NCBI GenBank assembly: GCA_025355105.1
Contig: JANYAE010000092.1
Location: forward strand, 1-32,888
DNA length: 32,888 bases
Direction of reading: 5' to 3'
Source: Pseudomonadota bacterium
Lineage (GTDB): Bacteria > Pseudomonadota > Gammaproteobacteria > Steroidobacterales > Steroidobacteraceae
Shown: positions 1 through 8,047 of the stretch, one piece after another
How positions within the stretch are numbered: position 1 is the stretch's first letter
Layout of the letters: every line of letters starts with the position of its first letter
Program-made: the position numbers and the translations under genes
Notes under the pieces: model-generated
What the model was told of the DNA's origin: nothing
The model's database searches: none
Seen by the model: the letters and a program-made list of their open reading frames with translations, nothing else

Positions 1-24
1 GGTGCCCGCCGGCCGGCGGGCACC
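1..24 (-). terminator. Perfect GC palindrome downstream of rubrerythrin gene
   Basis: Bases 1-12 are the exact reverse complement of bases 13-24. The RNA could fold into a stem of about 10 bp with a GGCC tetraloop. It lies 12 bases beyond the stop of the minus-strand rubrerythrin gene, where a terminator is expected. There is no T run inside the window on the minus-strand exit side, and the window ends at base 1, so I cannot tell whether it is a canonical intrinsic terminator or a repeat. Confidence 0.5.
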
Positions 25-36
25 GCGCGGCAACGC

Positions 37-450
37 TCACAGGCCGTCGAGCGCCTTCTGGAAGCGGTTCGCGTGCGAACGCTCGGCCTTGGCCAGCGTC
101 TCGAACCAGTCGGCGATCTCGCCGAAGCCTTCCTCGCGAGCCGCCTTGGCCATGCCGGGGTACATGTCGGTGTACTCGTGGGTCTCGCCGGCGATCGCGG
201 CCTTGAGGTTGTCGGAGGTGGCGCCGATCGGCAGCCCGGTGGCCGGGTCGCCGACCGCCTCGAGGTACTCGAGGTGGCCGTGGGCGTGGCCGGTCTCGCC
301 TTCCGCGGTCGAGCGAAATACCGCCGACACGTCATTGAAGCCCTCGACGTCCGCCTTGGCTGCGAAGTACAGGTAGCGGCGATTCGCCTGCGATTCGCCG
401 GCGAACGCGTCCTTGAGGTTCTTCTCAGTCCTGCTGCCCTTGAGGTTCAC
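37..450 (-). CDS. Rubrerythrin-like ferritin-fold diiron protein, no rubredoxin domain
   Basis: A 137-residue four-helix diiron protein of the rubrerythrin family. The metal ligands are visible: Glu19 in AFAGES, the Glu52-x-x-His55 pair in EGETGH, Glu89 in AGETHEY, and the Glu123-x-x-His126 pair in KAERSH. Family members act in peroxide detoxification and oxidative-stress defence in the cytoplasm. Classical rubrerythrin has a C-terminal rubredoxin Fe(Cys)4 domain of about 45 residues. It is absent here (no CxxC), so an external electron donor would be needed, as in erythrin or sulerythrin types. I chose the GTG at 450 because AAGGAG lies 7 bases upstream (458-463). The frame stays open to an ATG at 498, but those 16 residues do not look like the family. 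The gene is divergent from xseB. The diiron family is clear; the substrate is inferred. Confidence 0.9.
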   Translation of the reverse strand: MNLKGSRTEKNLKDAFAGESQANRRYLYFAAKADVEGFNDVSAVFRSTAEGETGHAHGHLEYLEAVGDPATGLPIGATSDNLKAAIAGETHEYTDMYPGMAKAAREEGFGEIADWFETLAKAERSHANRFQKALDGL

Positions 451-457
451 GACAATT

Positions 458-463
458 CTCCTT
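458..463 (-). promoter_or_regulatory. Shine-Dalgarno of the rubrerythrin gene
   Basis: AAGGAG on the minus strand, 7 bases before the GTG at 450. It fixes the start at this GTG rather than at the ATG at 498. Confidence 0.75.
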
Positions 464-530
464 GACTCAGCATCGATTGGAGGCGGAACACCGCGCATTG
501 GGAGTGGCGCTCCGCGCGCACCCCAGCGGG

Positions 531-540
531 GACTTTAGTC
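531..540. promoter_or_regulatory. Near-palindrome GACTTTAGTC in divergent intergenic region
   Basis: GACT and AGTC arms around a TT centre lie between the divergent rubrerythrin and xseB starts (gap 451-648). On the rubrerythrin side it sits about 80 bases before the GTG, where an operator for a stress regulator could lie. I do not recognise the binding protein, and a match this short could be chance. Confidence 0.2.
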
Positions 541-591
541 GCCGCGGATCCGGTGCGTCAATTGGCAGAATCCGCCGCGCAGCCGCGCGCG

Positions 592-621
592 TTGACGCCC
601 GCGCGAGCGCGCCGGTACTCT
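592..621 (+). promoter_or_regulatory. Candidate sigma-70 promoter for xseB-ispA-dxs
   Basis: TTGACG (592-597, five of six against TTGACA), an 18-base spacer, then TACTCT (616-621, a weak TAnnnT -10). The start site would fall near 628, about 20 bases before the xseB ATG. It is the only clear -35-like element in the divergent gap. Confidence 0.45.
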
Positions 622-648
622 GCGCCGCACTGTCGAGGATCCGTTCTC

Positions 649-945
649 ATGCCGCGCGCTCCCGCTCCCAAGGCCACTTCGGCGACCACGGCCGCGGCCG
701 CACCGTTCGACTTCGAGCAGGCGATGGCCGACCTCGAGGCCGTGGTCGCGCGGCTTGAGCAGGGCGAGGTGCCACTCGAGGAGGCCCTCAAAGCCTTCGA
801 GCGCGGCGTGGCCTTGACGCGCGCCTGCCAGGAAGCCCTGGCGGCGGCCGAGCAGAAGGTCGAGATCCTCCTCGAACGGCCGGATGGCAGTCACGCGGCC
901 GCGCCTTTCGCCGACGGCGCAGCGGAAGAAGAAGACCTGGCGTGA
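649..945 (+). CDS. xseB: Exodeoxyribonuclease VII small subunit
   Basis: A 98-residue protein, slightly longer than the usual 75-85 because of an Ala/Pro-rich lead of about 18 residues. The core holds the family pattern: [19 protein letters not shown], then [20 protein letters not shown] and a Leu-rich helix. XseB binds XseA, which is not in this window, to form the exonuclease VII complex that degrades single-stranded DNA from both ends. The ATG at 649 is preceded by GAGGAT. The frame is open further upstream, but those codons run through the putative promoter. Its TGA overlaps the GTG of ispA by three bases (GTGA), so the two are translationally coupled. The xseB-ispA-dxs order is common in proteobacteria, which supports the call. 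Confidence 0.93.
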   Translation: MPRAPAPKATSATTAAAAPFDFEQAMADLEAVVARLEQGEVPLEEALKAFERGVALTRACQEALAAAEQKVEILLERPDGSHAAAPFADGAAEEEDLA

Positions 946-1832
946 CCGCGGCCGACCCGGCAGGGCGGCTCGCGGCCTACCAGGCCCGCGTCGAGGCTGC
1001 GCTTGAGGCGCGCCTGCCGCCGGCCAGCGAGTTGCCGGCGCGCCTGCACGAGGCGATGCGCTACAGCGCGCTCGGCGGCGGCAAGCGGGTCCGCCCGGCG
1101 CTGCTGTACGCCACCGGCGAGCTGCTCGGCGTCAGTGGCGCACCGCTCGACGCGGCCGCGGCCGCCGTCGAGATGATCCACGTCTACTCGCTGATTCATG
1201 ACGACCTGCCGGCGATGGACGATGACGACCTGCGCCGCGGCCGCCTGACCTGCCATCGGCAGTTCGACGAGGCCACCGCGATTCTGGCCGGCGACGCGCT
1301 GCAGGTGCTGGCGTTCGCGAGCCTCGCCGAGGCGGCGGCCGGCGCCGCCGAGCGCGTCGCGATGATCGCCCTGCTGGCGCGGGCGAGCGGCACGCAGGGC
1401 ATGGCCGGCGGCCAGGCGATCGACCTCGGCGCGGTCGGCCGGACGCTGTCGGCCGCCGAGGTCGAGCAGATGCACCTGCGCAAGACCGGCGCCCTGATCG
1501 AGGCCAGCGTCGGCCTCGCCGCGGCGCTCGCGCCAGCGCTCGCCCCGGACCGGCGCGAGGCACTCGGGCGCTTCGCCGCCGCCCTCGGCCTCGCCTTCCA
1601 GATCGTCGACGACATCCTCGACGTCGAGGGTGACCCGCGCCTGCTCGGCAAAACGGTCGGCGCCGACAAGGCCCGCGGCAAACCGACCTATCCGGCGGCG
1701 GCCGGGATGGCCGCCGCGCGCGCCCGGGCCACGGCCCTGCACGCCGACGCGCAGGCGGCGATCGCACCGTTCGGGCCGCCTGCCGCGATGCTGTCGTGGC
1801 TCGCACGCTACATCGTCGAACGCAGCTCCTGA
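942..1832 (+). CDS. ispA: Farnesyl diphosphate synthase (short-chain polyprenyl synthase)
   Basis: A 296-residue all-helical prenyltransferase that condenses DMAPP/IPP with a further IPP to make geranyl and then farnesyl diphosphate in the cytoplasm, feeding quinone and undecaprenyl synthesis. It shows GGGKRVR (about 45-51), the first Asp-rich motif DDLPAMDD (Asp87, Asp88 and Asp93, with extra Asp residues following, as in bacterial FPP synthases), the KTG motif near 180, and the second Asp-rich motif FQIVDDILD near 220-230. Length fits the family (about 295). It starts with GTG at 942, overlapping the xseB stop, and is followed 47 bases later by dxs. Geranylgeranyl synthase is the alternative product assignment, but the operon context favours IspA. 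Confidence 0.95.
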   Translation: MTAADPAGRLAAYQARVEAALEARLPPASELPARLHEAMRYSALGGGKRVRPALLYATGELLGVSGAPLDAAAAAVEMIHVYSLIHDDLPAMDDDDLRRGRLTCHRQFDEATAILAGDALQVLAFASLAEAAAGAAERVAMIALLARASGTQGMAGGQAIDLGAVGRTLSAAEVEQMHLRKTGALIEASVGLAAALAPALAPDRREALGRFAAALGLAFQIVDDILDVEGDPRLLGKTVGADKARGKPTYPAAAGMAAARARATALHADAQAAIAPFGPPAAMLSWLARYIVERSS

Positions 1833-1867
1833 CGCCCCCCGGGCCTCGGCCGGCCGGGCGCTTCCGG

Positions 1868-1873
1868 TACACT
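1868..1873 (+). promoter_or_regulatory. -10-like TACACT immediately before dxs
   Basis: TACACT ends 6 bases before the dxs ATG at 1880, and there is no Shine-Dalgarno between them. If used, transcription would start at or next to the ATG and give a leaderless dxs mRNA in addition to readthrough from ispA. No convincing -35 is seen. Confidence 0.35.
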
Positions 1874-1879
1874 GCCGGG

Positions 1880-3775
1880 ATGGGCGTCCTTGACCGTTAC
1901 CCCCACCTCGCCCGCGCCGGTACCCCTGCCGAGCTGAGATCGCTCCCCGAGCAGGAACTGCCGGCCGTGGCGGCGGAACTGCGCGCCTTCCTGATCGACA
2001 CGGTCAGCCAGATGGGCGGGCATTTCGCCGCCGGCCTCGGCACCGTCGAGCTCACCCTCGCCCTTCACTATGTCTACGACACGCCGTACGACCGGCTGGT
2101 CTGGGACGTCGGCCACCAGGCCTACCCGCACAAGGTCCTGACCGGGCGCGCCGATCAGCTGCACACGATCAAGCAGAAGGACGGACTGGCGCCGTTCCCG
2201 AGCCGCGCCGAGAGCGAGTACGACACCTTCGGGGTCGGCCACTCCAGTACCTCGATCTCGGCGGCGCTCGGCATGGCGATCGCCGAGCACCTCACCAAGG
2301 GCGCGCGGGCGCCCGGCGCGCGCCGCCACGTCGCGGTGATCGGCGACGGCGCGATGACCGCCGGGCTCGCCTTCGAGGCGCTCAACCACGCCGGCAGCCT
2401 CGAGGTGGATCTGCTGGTCGTGCTCAACGACAACGACATGTCGATCTCCGAGAACGTCGGGGCGCTGTCGAACTACTTCGCGCGGGTGCTCTCCGGGCGC
2501 CTGTACTCAGGGCTCAAGGAAGGCAGCAAGAAGGTGCTGCGGCGCATCCCGGCCGCCTGGGAACTGGCGCGCCGCTCCGAGGAACACATGAAGGGCATGG
2601 TCCTGCCCGGCACGATGTTCGAGGAGATGGGCTTCAACTACATCGGCCCGATCGACGGCCACGACGTGCTCGGACTGGTCCGGGCGCTGCGCAACCTGCG
2701 CGCCTTCCACGGCCCGCAGTTCCTGCACATCGTCACCCGCAAGGGCAAGGGCTACGCGCCGGCCGAGGCGGACCCGATCAAGTGGCACGGCCCGGGCCCC
2801 TTCGACCCCGCCAAGGGCGAGATCTTCAAGGAAAAGGCCTCAGGTCCCAGCTACTCGCAGGTCTTCGGCAGCTGGTTGTGCGACATGGCCGAGCTCGACC
2901 CGCGGGTGGTCGGCATCACACCCGCGATGCGTGAGGGTTCCGGCCTGGTCGAGTTCTCCAAGCGCTTCCCCGACCGCTACTTCGACGTCGCCATCGCCGA
3001 GCAGCACGCGGTGACGCTCGCCGCGGGCCTCGCTTGCGAGGGGCTGCGGCCGGTGGTCGCGATCTACTCCTCTTTCCTGCAGCGCGCCTACGACCAGCTG
3101 ATCCACGACGTCGCGCTGCAGAAGCTGCCGGTCACCTTCGCACTGGACCGCGCCGGACTCGTCGGTGGCGACGGCGCGACGCACCAGGGCTCGTTCGACC
3201 TCACGTTCCTGCGCTGCGTGCCGAACCTGACGATCATGGCGCCGGCAGACGAGAACGAATGCCGGCAGATGCTGTACACGGCCGTGACGCTCGACGGACC
3301 GGCCGCGGTCCGCTACCCGCGCGGCCAGGGGCCAGGGGTCACGCCGCTCGCCGAGCTGCGCGCGTTGCCGGTCGGCAAGGCCGAAATCCGTCGCGAGGGC
3401 CGCTCCGGCCTTGCAATCTTTGCCTTCGGCACCATGGTGAGCGCGATCGCCGCCACCGCCGAGCGGCTCGACGCCACGCTCGTGAACATGCGTTTCGTCA
3501 AACCGCTCGACGAGGACACCGTGATCCGCATTGCCGACCGCAGCGAGTACCTGGTGACGGTCGAGGAGAACGCGGTGGCCGGCGGCGCCGGGTCCGCGGT
3601 GCAGGAGCTGCTGAGCGCGCGCGGCTACAGCCGCCCGCTGCTGCAGCTCGGCATCCCGGACCGGTTCATCGAGCACGGCTCGCGGAGCGAGAACCTCGCC
3701 GCCGCGGGCCTCGACGCGGCCGGCCTCGCCCTCGTGGTGGACCGGTGGTGGCAGCCACGCCAGCGTCGCGCCTGA
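1880..3775 (+). CDS. dxs: 1-deoxy-D-xylulose-5-phosphate synthase
   Basis: A 631-residue thiamine-diphosphate enzyme that joins pyruvate and glyceraldehyde 3-phosphate to DXP, the entry step of the MEP isoprenoid pathway; DXP also feeds thiamine and pyridoxal synthesis. The N-terminal part has [15 protein letters not shown] (with the TPP/GAP histidine) and the ThDP-binding GDGAMTAG...LNDN. The middle domain has IAEQHAVT with the catalytic Glu, and the substrate loop [19 protein letters not shown] transketolase C-terminal domain follows. Length matches the family (about 620-640). The frame is open 28 codons upstream, but that part overlaps ispA and is unlike Dxs; homologues begin near [10 protein letters not shown]. 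Its neighbour thiL makes the ThDP cofactor this enzyme needs, although thiL is in a separate operon. Confidence 0.97.
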   Translation: MGVLDRYPHLARAGTPAELRSLPEQELPAVAAELRAFLIDTVSQMGGHFAAGLGTVELTLALHYVYDTPYDRLVWDVGHQAYPHKVLTGRADQLHTIKQKDGLAPFPSRAESEYDTFGVGHSSTSISAALGMAIAEHLTKGARAPGARRHVAVIGDGAMTAGLAFEALNHAGSLEVDLLVVLNDNDMSISENVGALSNYFARVLSGRLYSGLKEGSKKVLRRIPAAWELARRSEEHMKGMVLPGTMFEEMGFNYIGPIDGHDVLGLVRALRNLRAFHGPQFLHIVTRKGKGYAPAEADPIKWHGPGPFDPAKGEIFKEKASGPSYSQVFGSWLCDMAELDPRVVGITPAMREGSGLVEFSKRFPDRYFDVAIAEQHAVTLAAGLACEGLRPVVAIYSSFLQRAYDQLIHDVALQKLPVTFALDRAGLVGGDGATHQGSFDLTFLRCVPNLTIMAPADENECRQMLYTAVTLDGPAAVRYPRGQGPGVTPLAELRALPVGKAEIRREGRSGLAIFAFGTMVSAIAATAERLDATLVNMRFVKPLDEDTVIRIADRSEYLVTVEENAVAGGAGSAVQELLSARGYSRPLLQLGIPDRFIEHGSRSENLAAAGLDAAGLALVVDRWWQPRQRRA

Positions 3776-3802
3776 GCCAGAGGCCGGCGTTCGGGCGCGC
3801 AA

Positions 3803-3808
3803 TACTCT
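3803..3808 (+). promoter_or_regulatory. -10-like TACTCT upstream of folE2
   Basis: AATACTCTC in the 68-base gap between dxs and folE2, 35 bases before the folE2 ATG. It resembles the xseB -10. No strong -35 lies within dxs at the right distance, so folE2 may be read mainly with dxs. Confidence 0.3.
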
Positions 3809-3843
3809 CAGCGCCGCCTTGCGGGCGGCAGGAAGGACCGGAC

Positions 3844-4674
3844 ATGGACACCGTCGTTAGCGACCCGAAGCAGCCCACCGCGGCCCCGATCGAGGACGTG
3901 CAGGGCCGCGCCGACATGCGCCGCATCCCGATCGACAAGGTCGGCGTCAAGGACATCTTCCATCCGGTGCGGGTCAAGGACCGCTCCGGCGGCGAGCAGC
4001 ACACCGTCGCCAACTTCAACATGTACGTGTACCTGCCGCACAACTTCAAGGGCACGCACATGTCGCGGTTCGTCGAGATCCTGCACCTGCACGAGCGCGA
4101 GCTGTCGGTGGATTCGTTCCGCACCATGCTCAAGGAGATGGTCGTGCGGCTCGACGCCGAGACCGGCCACATCGAGATGACCTTCCCCTACTTCGTCATG
4201 AAGAAGGCGCCGGTCTCCGGGGTGCAGAGCCTGCTCGACTATCGCGCCACGCTGATCGGCGAGATCAGCAGCGAGCGCGCCGACACCTGGATCAAGGTGG
4301 TCGTGCCGGTCACGAGCCTGTGCCCGTGCTCCAAGAAGATCTCCGACTACGGCGCCCACAACCAGCGCTCGCACGTCACGATCGCCGCGCGCATCCACGG
4401 TCACGTCTGGATCGAGGAGCTGATCGACATCGCCGAGCAGGAAGCCTCGTGCGAGGTCTACGGCATCCTCAAGCGACCGGACGAGAAATACGTCACCGAG
4501 CGCGCCTACGACAACCCGAAGTTCGTCGAGGACATGGTGCGCGACGTCGCGGTGCGCCTCAACGCCGACGAGCGGATCCGCGCCTACGTGGTCGAGTCGG
4601 AGAACTTCGAGTCGATCCACAACCATTCGGCCTACGCGCTGATCGAGCGCGACAAGGACGTGGCGGGATCCTGA
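3844..4674 (+). CDS. folE2: GTP cyclohydrolase FolE2 (type IB)
   Basis: A 276-residue protein that converts GTP to 7,8-dihydroneopterin triphosphate, the first step of folate synthesis (and of queuosine in some species). It is unrelated in sequence to FolE. Family landmarks are [12 protein letters not shown] near 24-35, [10 protein letters not shown] at 69-78, the Cys pair in SLCPCSK (Cys160, Cys162), HNQRSH at 172-177, and the C-terminal [13 protein letters not shown]. FolE2 enzymes accept metals other than zinc and in several bacteria are induced under zinc limitation. I see no recognisable Zur box in the short upstream gap. The ATG at 3844 has AGGAAGG (3830-3836) 7 bases upstream; the open frame before it runs antisense-free through dxs and is not coding. 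Confidence 0.95.
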   Translation: MDTVVSDPKQPTAAPIEDVQGRADMRRIPIDKVGVKDIFHPVRVKDRSGGEQHTVANFNMYVYLPHNFKGTHMSRFVEILHLHERELSVDSFRTMLKEMVVRLDAETGHIEMTFPYFVMKKAPVSGVQSLLDYRATLIGEISSERADTWIKVVVPVTSLCPCSKKISDYGAHNQRSHVTIAARIHGHVWIEELIDIAEQEASCEVYGILKRPDEKYVTERAYDNPKFVEDMVRDVAVRLNADERIRAYVVESENFESIHNHSAYALIERDKDVAGS

Positions 4675-4677
4675 GGC

Positions 4678-4694
4678 GGCGGCGGGACGCCGCC
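4678..4694. terminator. GC hairpin between convergent folE2 and kinase genes
   Basis: GGCGGCG, a GGA loop, and CGCCGCC form a perfect 7-bp stem in the 30-base gap between two convergent stop codons. It could terminate either strand. There is no T run, so it is not a textbook intrinsic terminator. Confidence 0.4.
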
Positions 4695-4704
4695 GACGCC
4701 GGGC

Positions 4705-6108
4705 TCAGCTCGGCGCGGTCTCGCCGCCCTGCAGGCGGCCGATCAGCGAGCGCAGGAACACTTTGTTGAAGCGCAGCTGGCAGGATGCCGAGACCTGCTC
4801 GAGCAGCGTCGAACTCACCTTCATCACGGTGACGTTGCCGTGCGCGCGGATCGTCGCCAGGCGCTTGGCGCCGTAGACGTAGCTGGTCTCGCCGAAGCAC
4901 TCGCCGAACTCGAGCGTGCCGATCGAACGGCCGAGCCGCTCGACCCGCACCGAGCCCGAGACGATGATGTAGAAGCGGTCGTCGATCTCGCCTTCCTTGA
5001 CGATCTCCTCGTTCTCCGCGTACGCCTGCCACTGGCTGGCGCGCAGCACCTCCCAGATCTCGGCGTGCGAGAAGTCGTGGAAGAACTTCAGCCGCCGCAG
5101 CATCGCGAACTGCTCGTGGCGGTCGATCTTGTTGGCCTCGGCGCGCAGCCGCTGGTGGACGCGCGTCAGGTCGGCGGCGAACTCCTGGCCGGTGCGGTAG
5201 CGGCGCTCGGACTCCTTCTGCATCGCCGTGGCGACGACGCTCTCGAGTTCCTCCGGGATGTCCTGGCGCAGCGTGTGGATCGGCGGCGGGGTCGCGTAGA
5301 CGATCTGGTGCAGCAGCTTCGACAGGTTGCCGGCGCGGAACGGCCGGTAGCCGGTCAGCAGCTCGTACATCACCGCGCCGAGCGAATACAGGTCCGAGCG
5401 GTTGGTGATCTCGAGCGACTGCACCTGCTCGGGCGACATGTACGAGGGGCTGCCGGCGATGCCCTCGATGCGCGAGATCTCGGAGTCGGCGACGATCGCG
5501 ATGCCGAAGTCGATGATGCGGACGTCGCTGTCGACCGTCAGCATGACGTTGGAGGGCTTGATGTCGCGGTGGATGACGCCGCGGCCGTGCGCGTAGGAGA
5601 GCGCCTTGGCGCACTTGTACACCAGCTCGACGACGTCGTCGACGCGCAGCAGGTTGTCCGGCTTGCAGTACGCCGACAGGGTGCGCGCGCCGTGCACGAA
5701 CTCGGTGACCACGTAGTAGTGGCCGCCCTCCTCGCCGGCGTCGTAGATCGGCAGGATGTTCGGATGCTGCAGCATGCCGACCATGTGCGCCTCGGACAGG
5801 AACATCTTGCGCGCGACGCGCGCCTTGTCCGGGTCGTCGTTGGCCTCGATGTTGTAGACCTTGATCGCGACGTCGCGGCCGTAGTACGGGTCATGCGAGA
5901 GGTACACGCAGCCGGTGCTGCCGCGACCCACTTCCTTGATGATCTCGTACTTGCCGATGCGCTCGGGCACGGCCTTGGCGGGGCGCGCGTTCGACGATGG
6001 ACTCAGGTTGCGAATGACGGCACTCCACGCGCGGGGCCCCGGACTGGACGTATTCCGGGATTGCTGGCCAGCATAGAGGCGCGGCCGCCCGCGGACCGTG
6101 AAGCGCAT
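4705..6108 (-). CDS. Ser/Thr protein kinase with C-terminal cyclic-nucleotide-binding domain
   Basis: Up to 467 residues. A Hanks-type kinase domain (about 54-315) has the glycine loop GRGSTG (61-66), Lys83 in VAIK, HRDIKPSN (180-187), DFG (200-202), and SPSYMSPEQ in place of the usual GTPxYMAPEQ, so it looks catalytically competent. A CNB/CAP-ED domain follows (about 340-460). Its phosphate-binding cassette reads FGETSYVYGAKRLATIRA, with both the Glu and the Arg that hold the cyclic phosphate. No membrane segment is seen, so it is probably cytoplasmic. The likely role is phosphorylation of unknown targets gated by cAMP or cGMP. The start is uncertain: the first 46 codons have lower third-position GC, and a GTG at 5970 just before ERIGKYEI is a good alternative. 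The gene follows thiL by 36 bases and may be co-transcribed. Confidence 0.88.
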   Translation of the reverse strand: MRFTVRGRPRLYAGQQSRNTSSPGPRAWSAVIRNLSPSSNARPAKAVPERIGKYEIIKEVGRGSTGCVYLSHDPYYGRDVAIKVYNIEANDDPDKARVARKMFLSEAHMVGMLQHPNILPIYDAGEEGGHYYVVTEFVHGARTLSAYCKPDNLLRVDDVVELVYKCAKALSYAHGRGVIHRDIKPSNVMLTVDSDVRIIDFGIAIVADSEISRIEGIAGSPSYMSPEQVQSLEITNRSDLYSLGAVMYELLTGYRPFRAGNLSKLLHQIVYATPPPIHTLRQDIPEELESVVATAMQKESERRYRTGQEFAADLTRVHQRLRAEANKIDRHEQFAMLRRLKFFHDFSHAEIWEVLRASQWQAYAENEEIVKEGEIDDRFYIIVSGSVRVERLGRSIGTLEFGECFGETSYVYGAKRLATIRAHGNVTVMKVSSTLLEQVSASCQLRFNKVFLRSLIGRLQGGETAPS

Positions 6109-6134
6109 CGCGCTCTGCGGTCAGGCCTCAAAGC

Positions 6135-6148
6135 GTGACGTGCGTCAC
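6135..6148. promoter_or_regulatory. CRP/Clp-type palindrome GTGA-N6-TCAC
   Basis: GTGACG, TG, CGTCAC: the exact core of the CRP-family consensus (GTGA, six bases, TCAC). It spans the thiL stop and lies about 27 bases upstream of the kinase ORF's first ATG (6108). It could be the operator of the kinase gene, whose product itself carries a cyclic-nucleotide-binding domain. A single match in GC-rich DNA may be chance, and the flanking T/A of the full consensus are G/C here. Confidence 0.4.
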
Positions 6149-7107
6149 GGCAGGAAGTGGTCCCAGCCGCGCGGCACCGGCAGCTCGCCGCGCTCGCCGA
6201 GGACGCGCACGCCGCGGCCGGCGCCGATCTCGCCGATGCAGTGGCAGGCCGGCGCCCCGGCGCTGCCGCTGACCGCGGCGAGCGCCGCGCGCGCCGCCGG
6301 CGGTACCGTGAACAGCAGCTCGTAGTCGTCGCCGCCACCGAGCGCGAAGTCGCGCGCCCGTGCCTCCCCGGCGAGCGCATACAGGGCGCGCGACAACGGC
6401 AGTTCGGCGGCCCGGATCGTCGCGGCCACGCCACTCGCGCTCGCCAGGCGGCCGAGATCCTGCGCGAGCCCGTCCGAGACGTCGATCGCGGCGCTGGCGA
6501 CGCCGCGCAGCCGCTGGCCGAAGCTGACCCGCGGCTCAGGGCGGCGAAACTTGCCCTCCAGCGCGCCGCGGTCTGCCCCCTGCCCGGCCAGGCGGCCCTC
6601 GATCAGCGCGAGCCCCGCCGCGGCGTCGCCCGGCCAGCCGGTGACGTAGATGAGGTCGCCCGGGCGCGCCCCGCTGCGGCGCAGCGCGCTGCCGCAGGGC
6701 AGCAGGCCGAGCGCCTGCACGGTGATCGTCAGCGGCCCGCGCGTCGTGTCGCCGCCGACCAGCGCCACCTGGTGTGCCGTGGCGAGCGCCGCGAAACCGG
6801 ACACGAAGCCCTCCAGCCAGTCCTCGTCGATCGCCGGCAGCGTCAGCGCGAGCGTCGCCCACGCCGGGGCCGCGCCCATCGCCGCGAGGTCCGAGAGATT
6901 GACCGCGAGCGCGCGCCAGCCGACGTCGTCGGCGCGCGTGCCGACCGGGAAGTGCCGGCCGTCGACCAGCGTGTCGGTGCAGGCCACGAGTTCGTGTCCG
7001 GCCGGCACCGTGAGCAGCGCCGCGTCGTCGCCGACGCCGAGCGCGACGTCGTTGCGGAGCGGGCCGACCTTCGCGAAATACCGCTCGATCAGCTCGAACT
7101 CGTCCAC
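6145..7107 (-). CDS. thiL: Thiamine-monophosphate kinase
   Basis: A 320-residue enzyme of the PurM/AIR-synthase fold that phosphorylates thiamine monophosphate to thiamine diphosphate, the last step of cofactor synthesis. The N-terminus has ELIERYFA and GVGDDAALL, with the metal-binding Asp pair near 27-28; then CTDTLVDGRHF, AVNLSDLAAMGA, LVGGDTTRGP, and the late motifs IDVSDGLAQDL and GGGDDYELLF. All are standard ThiL signatures, and length fits (about 320). The start is GTG at 7107, 11 bases after the nusB stop, with GAGGCGAG overlapping that stop as ribosome site. In related genomes nusB-thiL is followed by pgpA; here the next gene is the kinase instead. Confidence 0.96.
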   Translation of the reverse strand: MDEFELIERYFAKVGPLRNDVALGVGDDAALLTVPAGHELVACTDTLVDGRHFPVGTRADDVGWRALAVNLSDLAAMGAAPAWATLALTLPAIDEDWLEGFVSGFAALATAHQVALVGGDTTRGPLTITVQALGLLPCGSALRRSGARPGDLIYVTGWPGDAAAGLALIEGRLAGQGADRGALEGKFRRPEPRVSFGQRLRGVASAAIDVSDGLAQDLGRLASASGVAATIRAAELPLSRALYALAGEARARDFALGGGDDYELLFTVPPAARAALAAVSGSAGAPACHCIGEIGAGRGVRVLGERGELPVPRGWDHFLP

Positions 7108-7118
7108 CGTCGCTCGCC

Positions 7119-7541
7119 TCAGGCGCCGCGCTCGCCGGGGCGCAGCTCATCCGCGGCTCGGTCGAGAACGCCGTTGACGAACTTGTGGCCGTCGGTGGCG
7201 CCGAAGCGCTTGGCGAGCTCGACCGCCTCGCTGATCACGACGCGAAACGGCACGTCCGGGCGATGTTGCAGCTCGTACAGCGCCATCCACAGGATGCCGT
7301 GCTCGATCGGATCGAGCCGCGCCGGCAGGATGTCGGAGTAGCGCGCCAACAGCACGTCGAGCGCATCGCGCGTATCGGCGATCTGCATCAGCAGCTCCTT
7401 GAAGAACTGCTCGTCGGCGCCGGCCGACTCCGGATCCTCGAGGTACTGGTGGTAGATGTCCTGCCAGGGCTGGCCGGCGATCTGCAGCTGGTAGAGGCCC
7501 TGCGCGAGCAGCTTGCGCGCCGCGCGGCGGGCGCGCGCCAT
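7119..7541 (-). CDS. nusB: Transcription antitermination factor NusB
   Basis: A 140-residue all-helical RNA-binding protein that pairs with NusE (ribosomal protein S10) on boxA RNA to prevent termination in rRNA operons. The N-terminal arginine-rich helix ARARRAARKLLAQGLYQLQ and the C-terminal VVISEAVELAKRFG, then GHKFVNGVLDRAA, are diagnostic. I chose the ATG at 7541 with AGCGAGG upstream. In-frame GTG codons at 7568 and nearby are possible starts and would add up to 9 residues. It lies between ribH (stop 7571) and thiL, the usual place for nusB in proteobacterial riboflavin operons. Confidence 0.95.
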   Translation of the reverse strand: MARARRAARKLLAQGLYQLQIAGQPWQDIYHQYLEDPESAGADEQFFKELLMQIADTRDALDVLLARYSDILPARLDPIEHGILWMALYELQHRPDVPFRVVISEAVELAKRFGATDGHKFVNGVLDRAADELRPGERGA

Positions 7542-7570
7542 GGCGCGGACCTCGCTCTCGCGGCCCACGC

Positions 7571-8047
7571 TCAGGCCTCCAGGCGCTTGAGCAGGTTGGA
7601 CATCTCGAGCGCCGCGAGCGCCGCCTCGGCACCCTTGTTGCCAGCCTTGCCGCCGGCGCGGTCGATGGCCTGCTCGAAGCTCTCGCAGGTGAGCACGCCG
7701 AAGCCGACCGGCACGCCGGAGTCGAGCGCCGCGCGCGCGACCCCCGCGGCGCACTCGCCGGCGACGTAGTCGAAATGCGCCGTCTCGCCCTTAATCACCG
7801 CGCCGAGCGCGACGATCGCGTCGTAGCGTTTGGACTGCGCCAGGCGCCGCACGATCAGCGGCATGTCGAAAGCGCCCGGCACGCGCACCAGCTCGAGGTT
7901 CTTCTCGCTCGCGCCGTGCCGCAGCAGCGCGTCGACGGCGCCGTCGACCAGCTTCGTGACCACGAAGTCGTTGAAGCGCGCGGCGACGATGGCGACGCGG
8001 ATGTCGCGCGCCAGCAGGTCGGCCTCGATGGTCTTGATCGTCGTCAT
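7571..8047 (-). CDS. ribH: 6,7-dimethyl-8-ribityllumazine synthase
   Basis: A 158-residue enzyme that condenses 5-amino-6-ribitylamino-uracil with 3,4-dihydroxy-2-butanone 4-phosphate, the penultimate step of riboflavin synthesis; family members assemble into pentamers or 60-mers. Landmarks are VAIVAARFNDFV near 19-30 (the Phe stacks on the pyrimidine), VRVPGAFDMPL, ALGAVIKGETAHFDYV with the catalytic His, and PVGFGVLTCESFEQAIDRAG. The ATG overlaps the ribB stop (ATGA, 8044-8047), which indicates translational coupling to the enzyme that supplies its second substrate. Confidence 0.97.
   Translation of the reverse strand: MTTIKTIEADLLARDIRVAIVAARFNDFVVTKLVDGAVDALLRHGASEKNLELVRVPGAFDMPLIVRRLAQSKRYDAIVALGAVIKGETAHFDYVAGECAAGVARAALDSGVPVGFGVLTCESFEQAIDRAGGKAGNKGAEAALAALEMSNLLKRLEA

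Noticed and set aside
451..498. ATG at 498 as rubrerythrin start
   Set aside because: No ribosome site precedes it, the 16 extra residues are unlike the family, and a well-placed AAGGAG precedes the GTG at 450.
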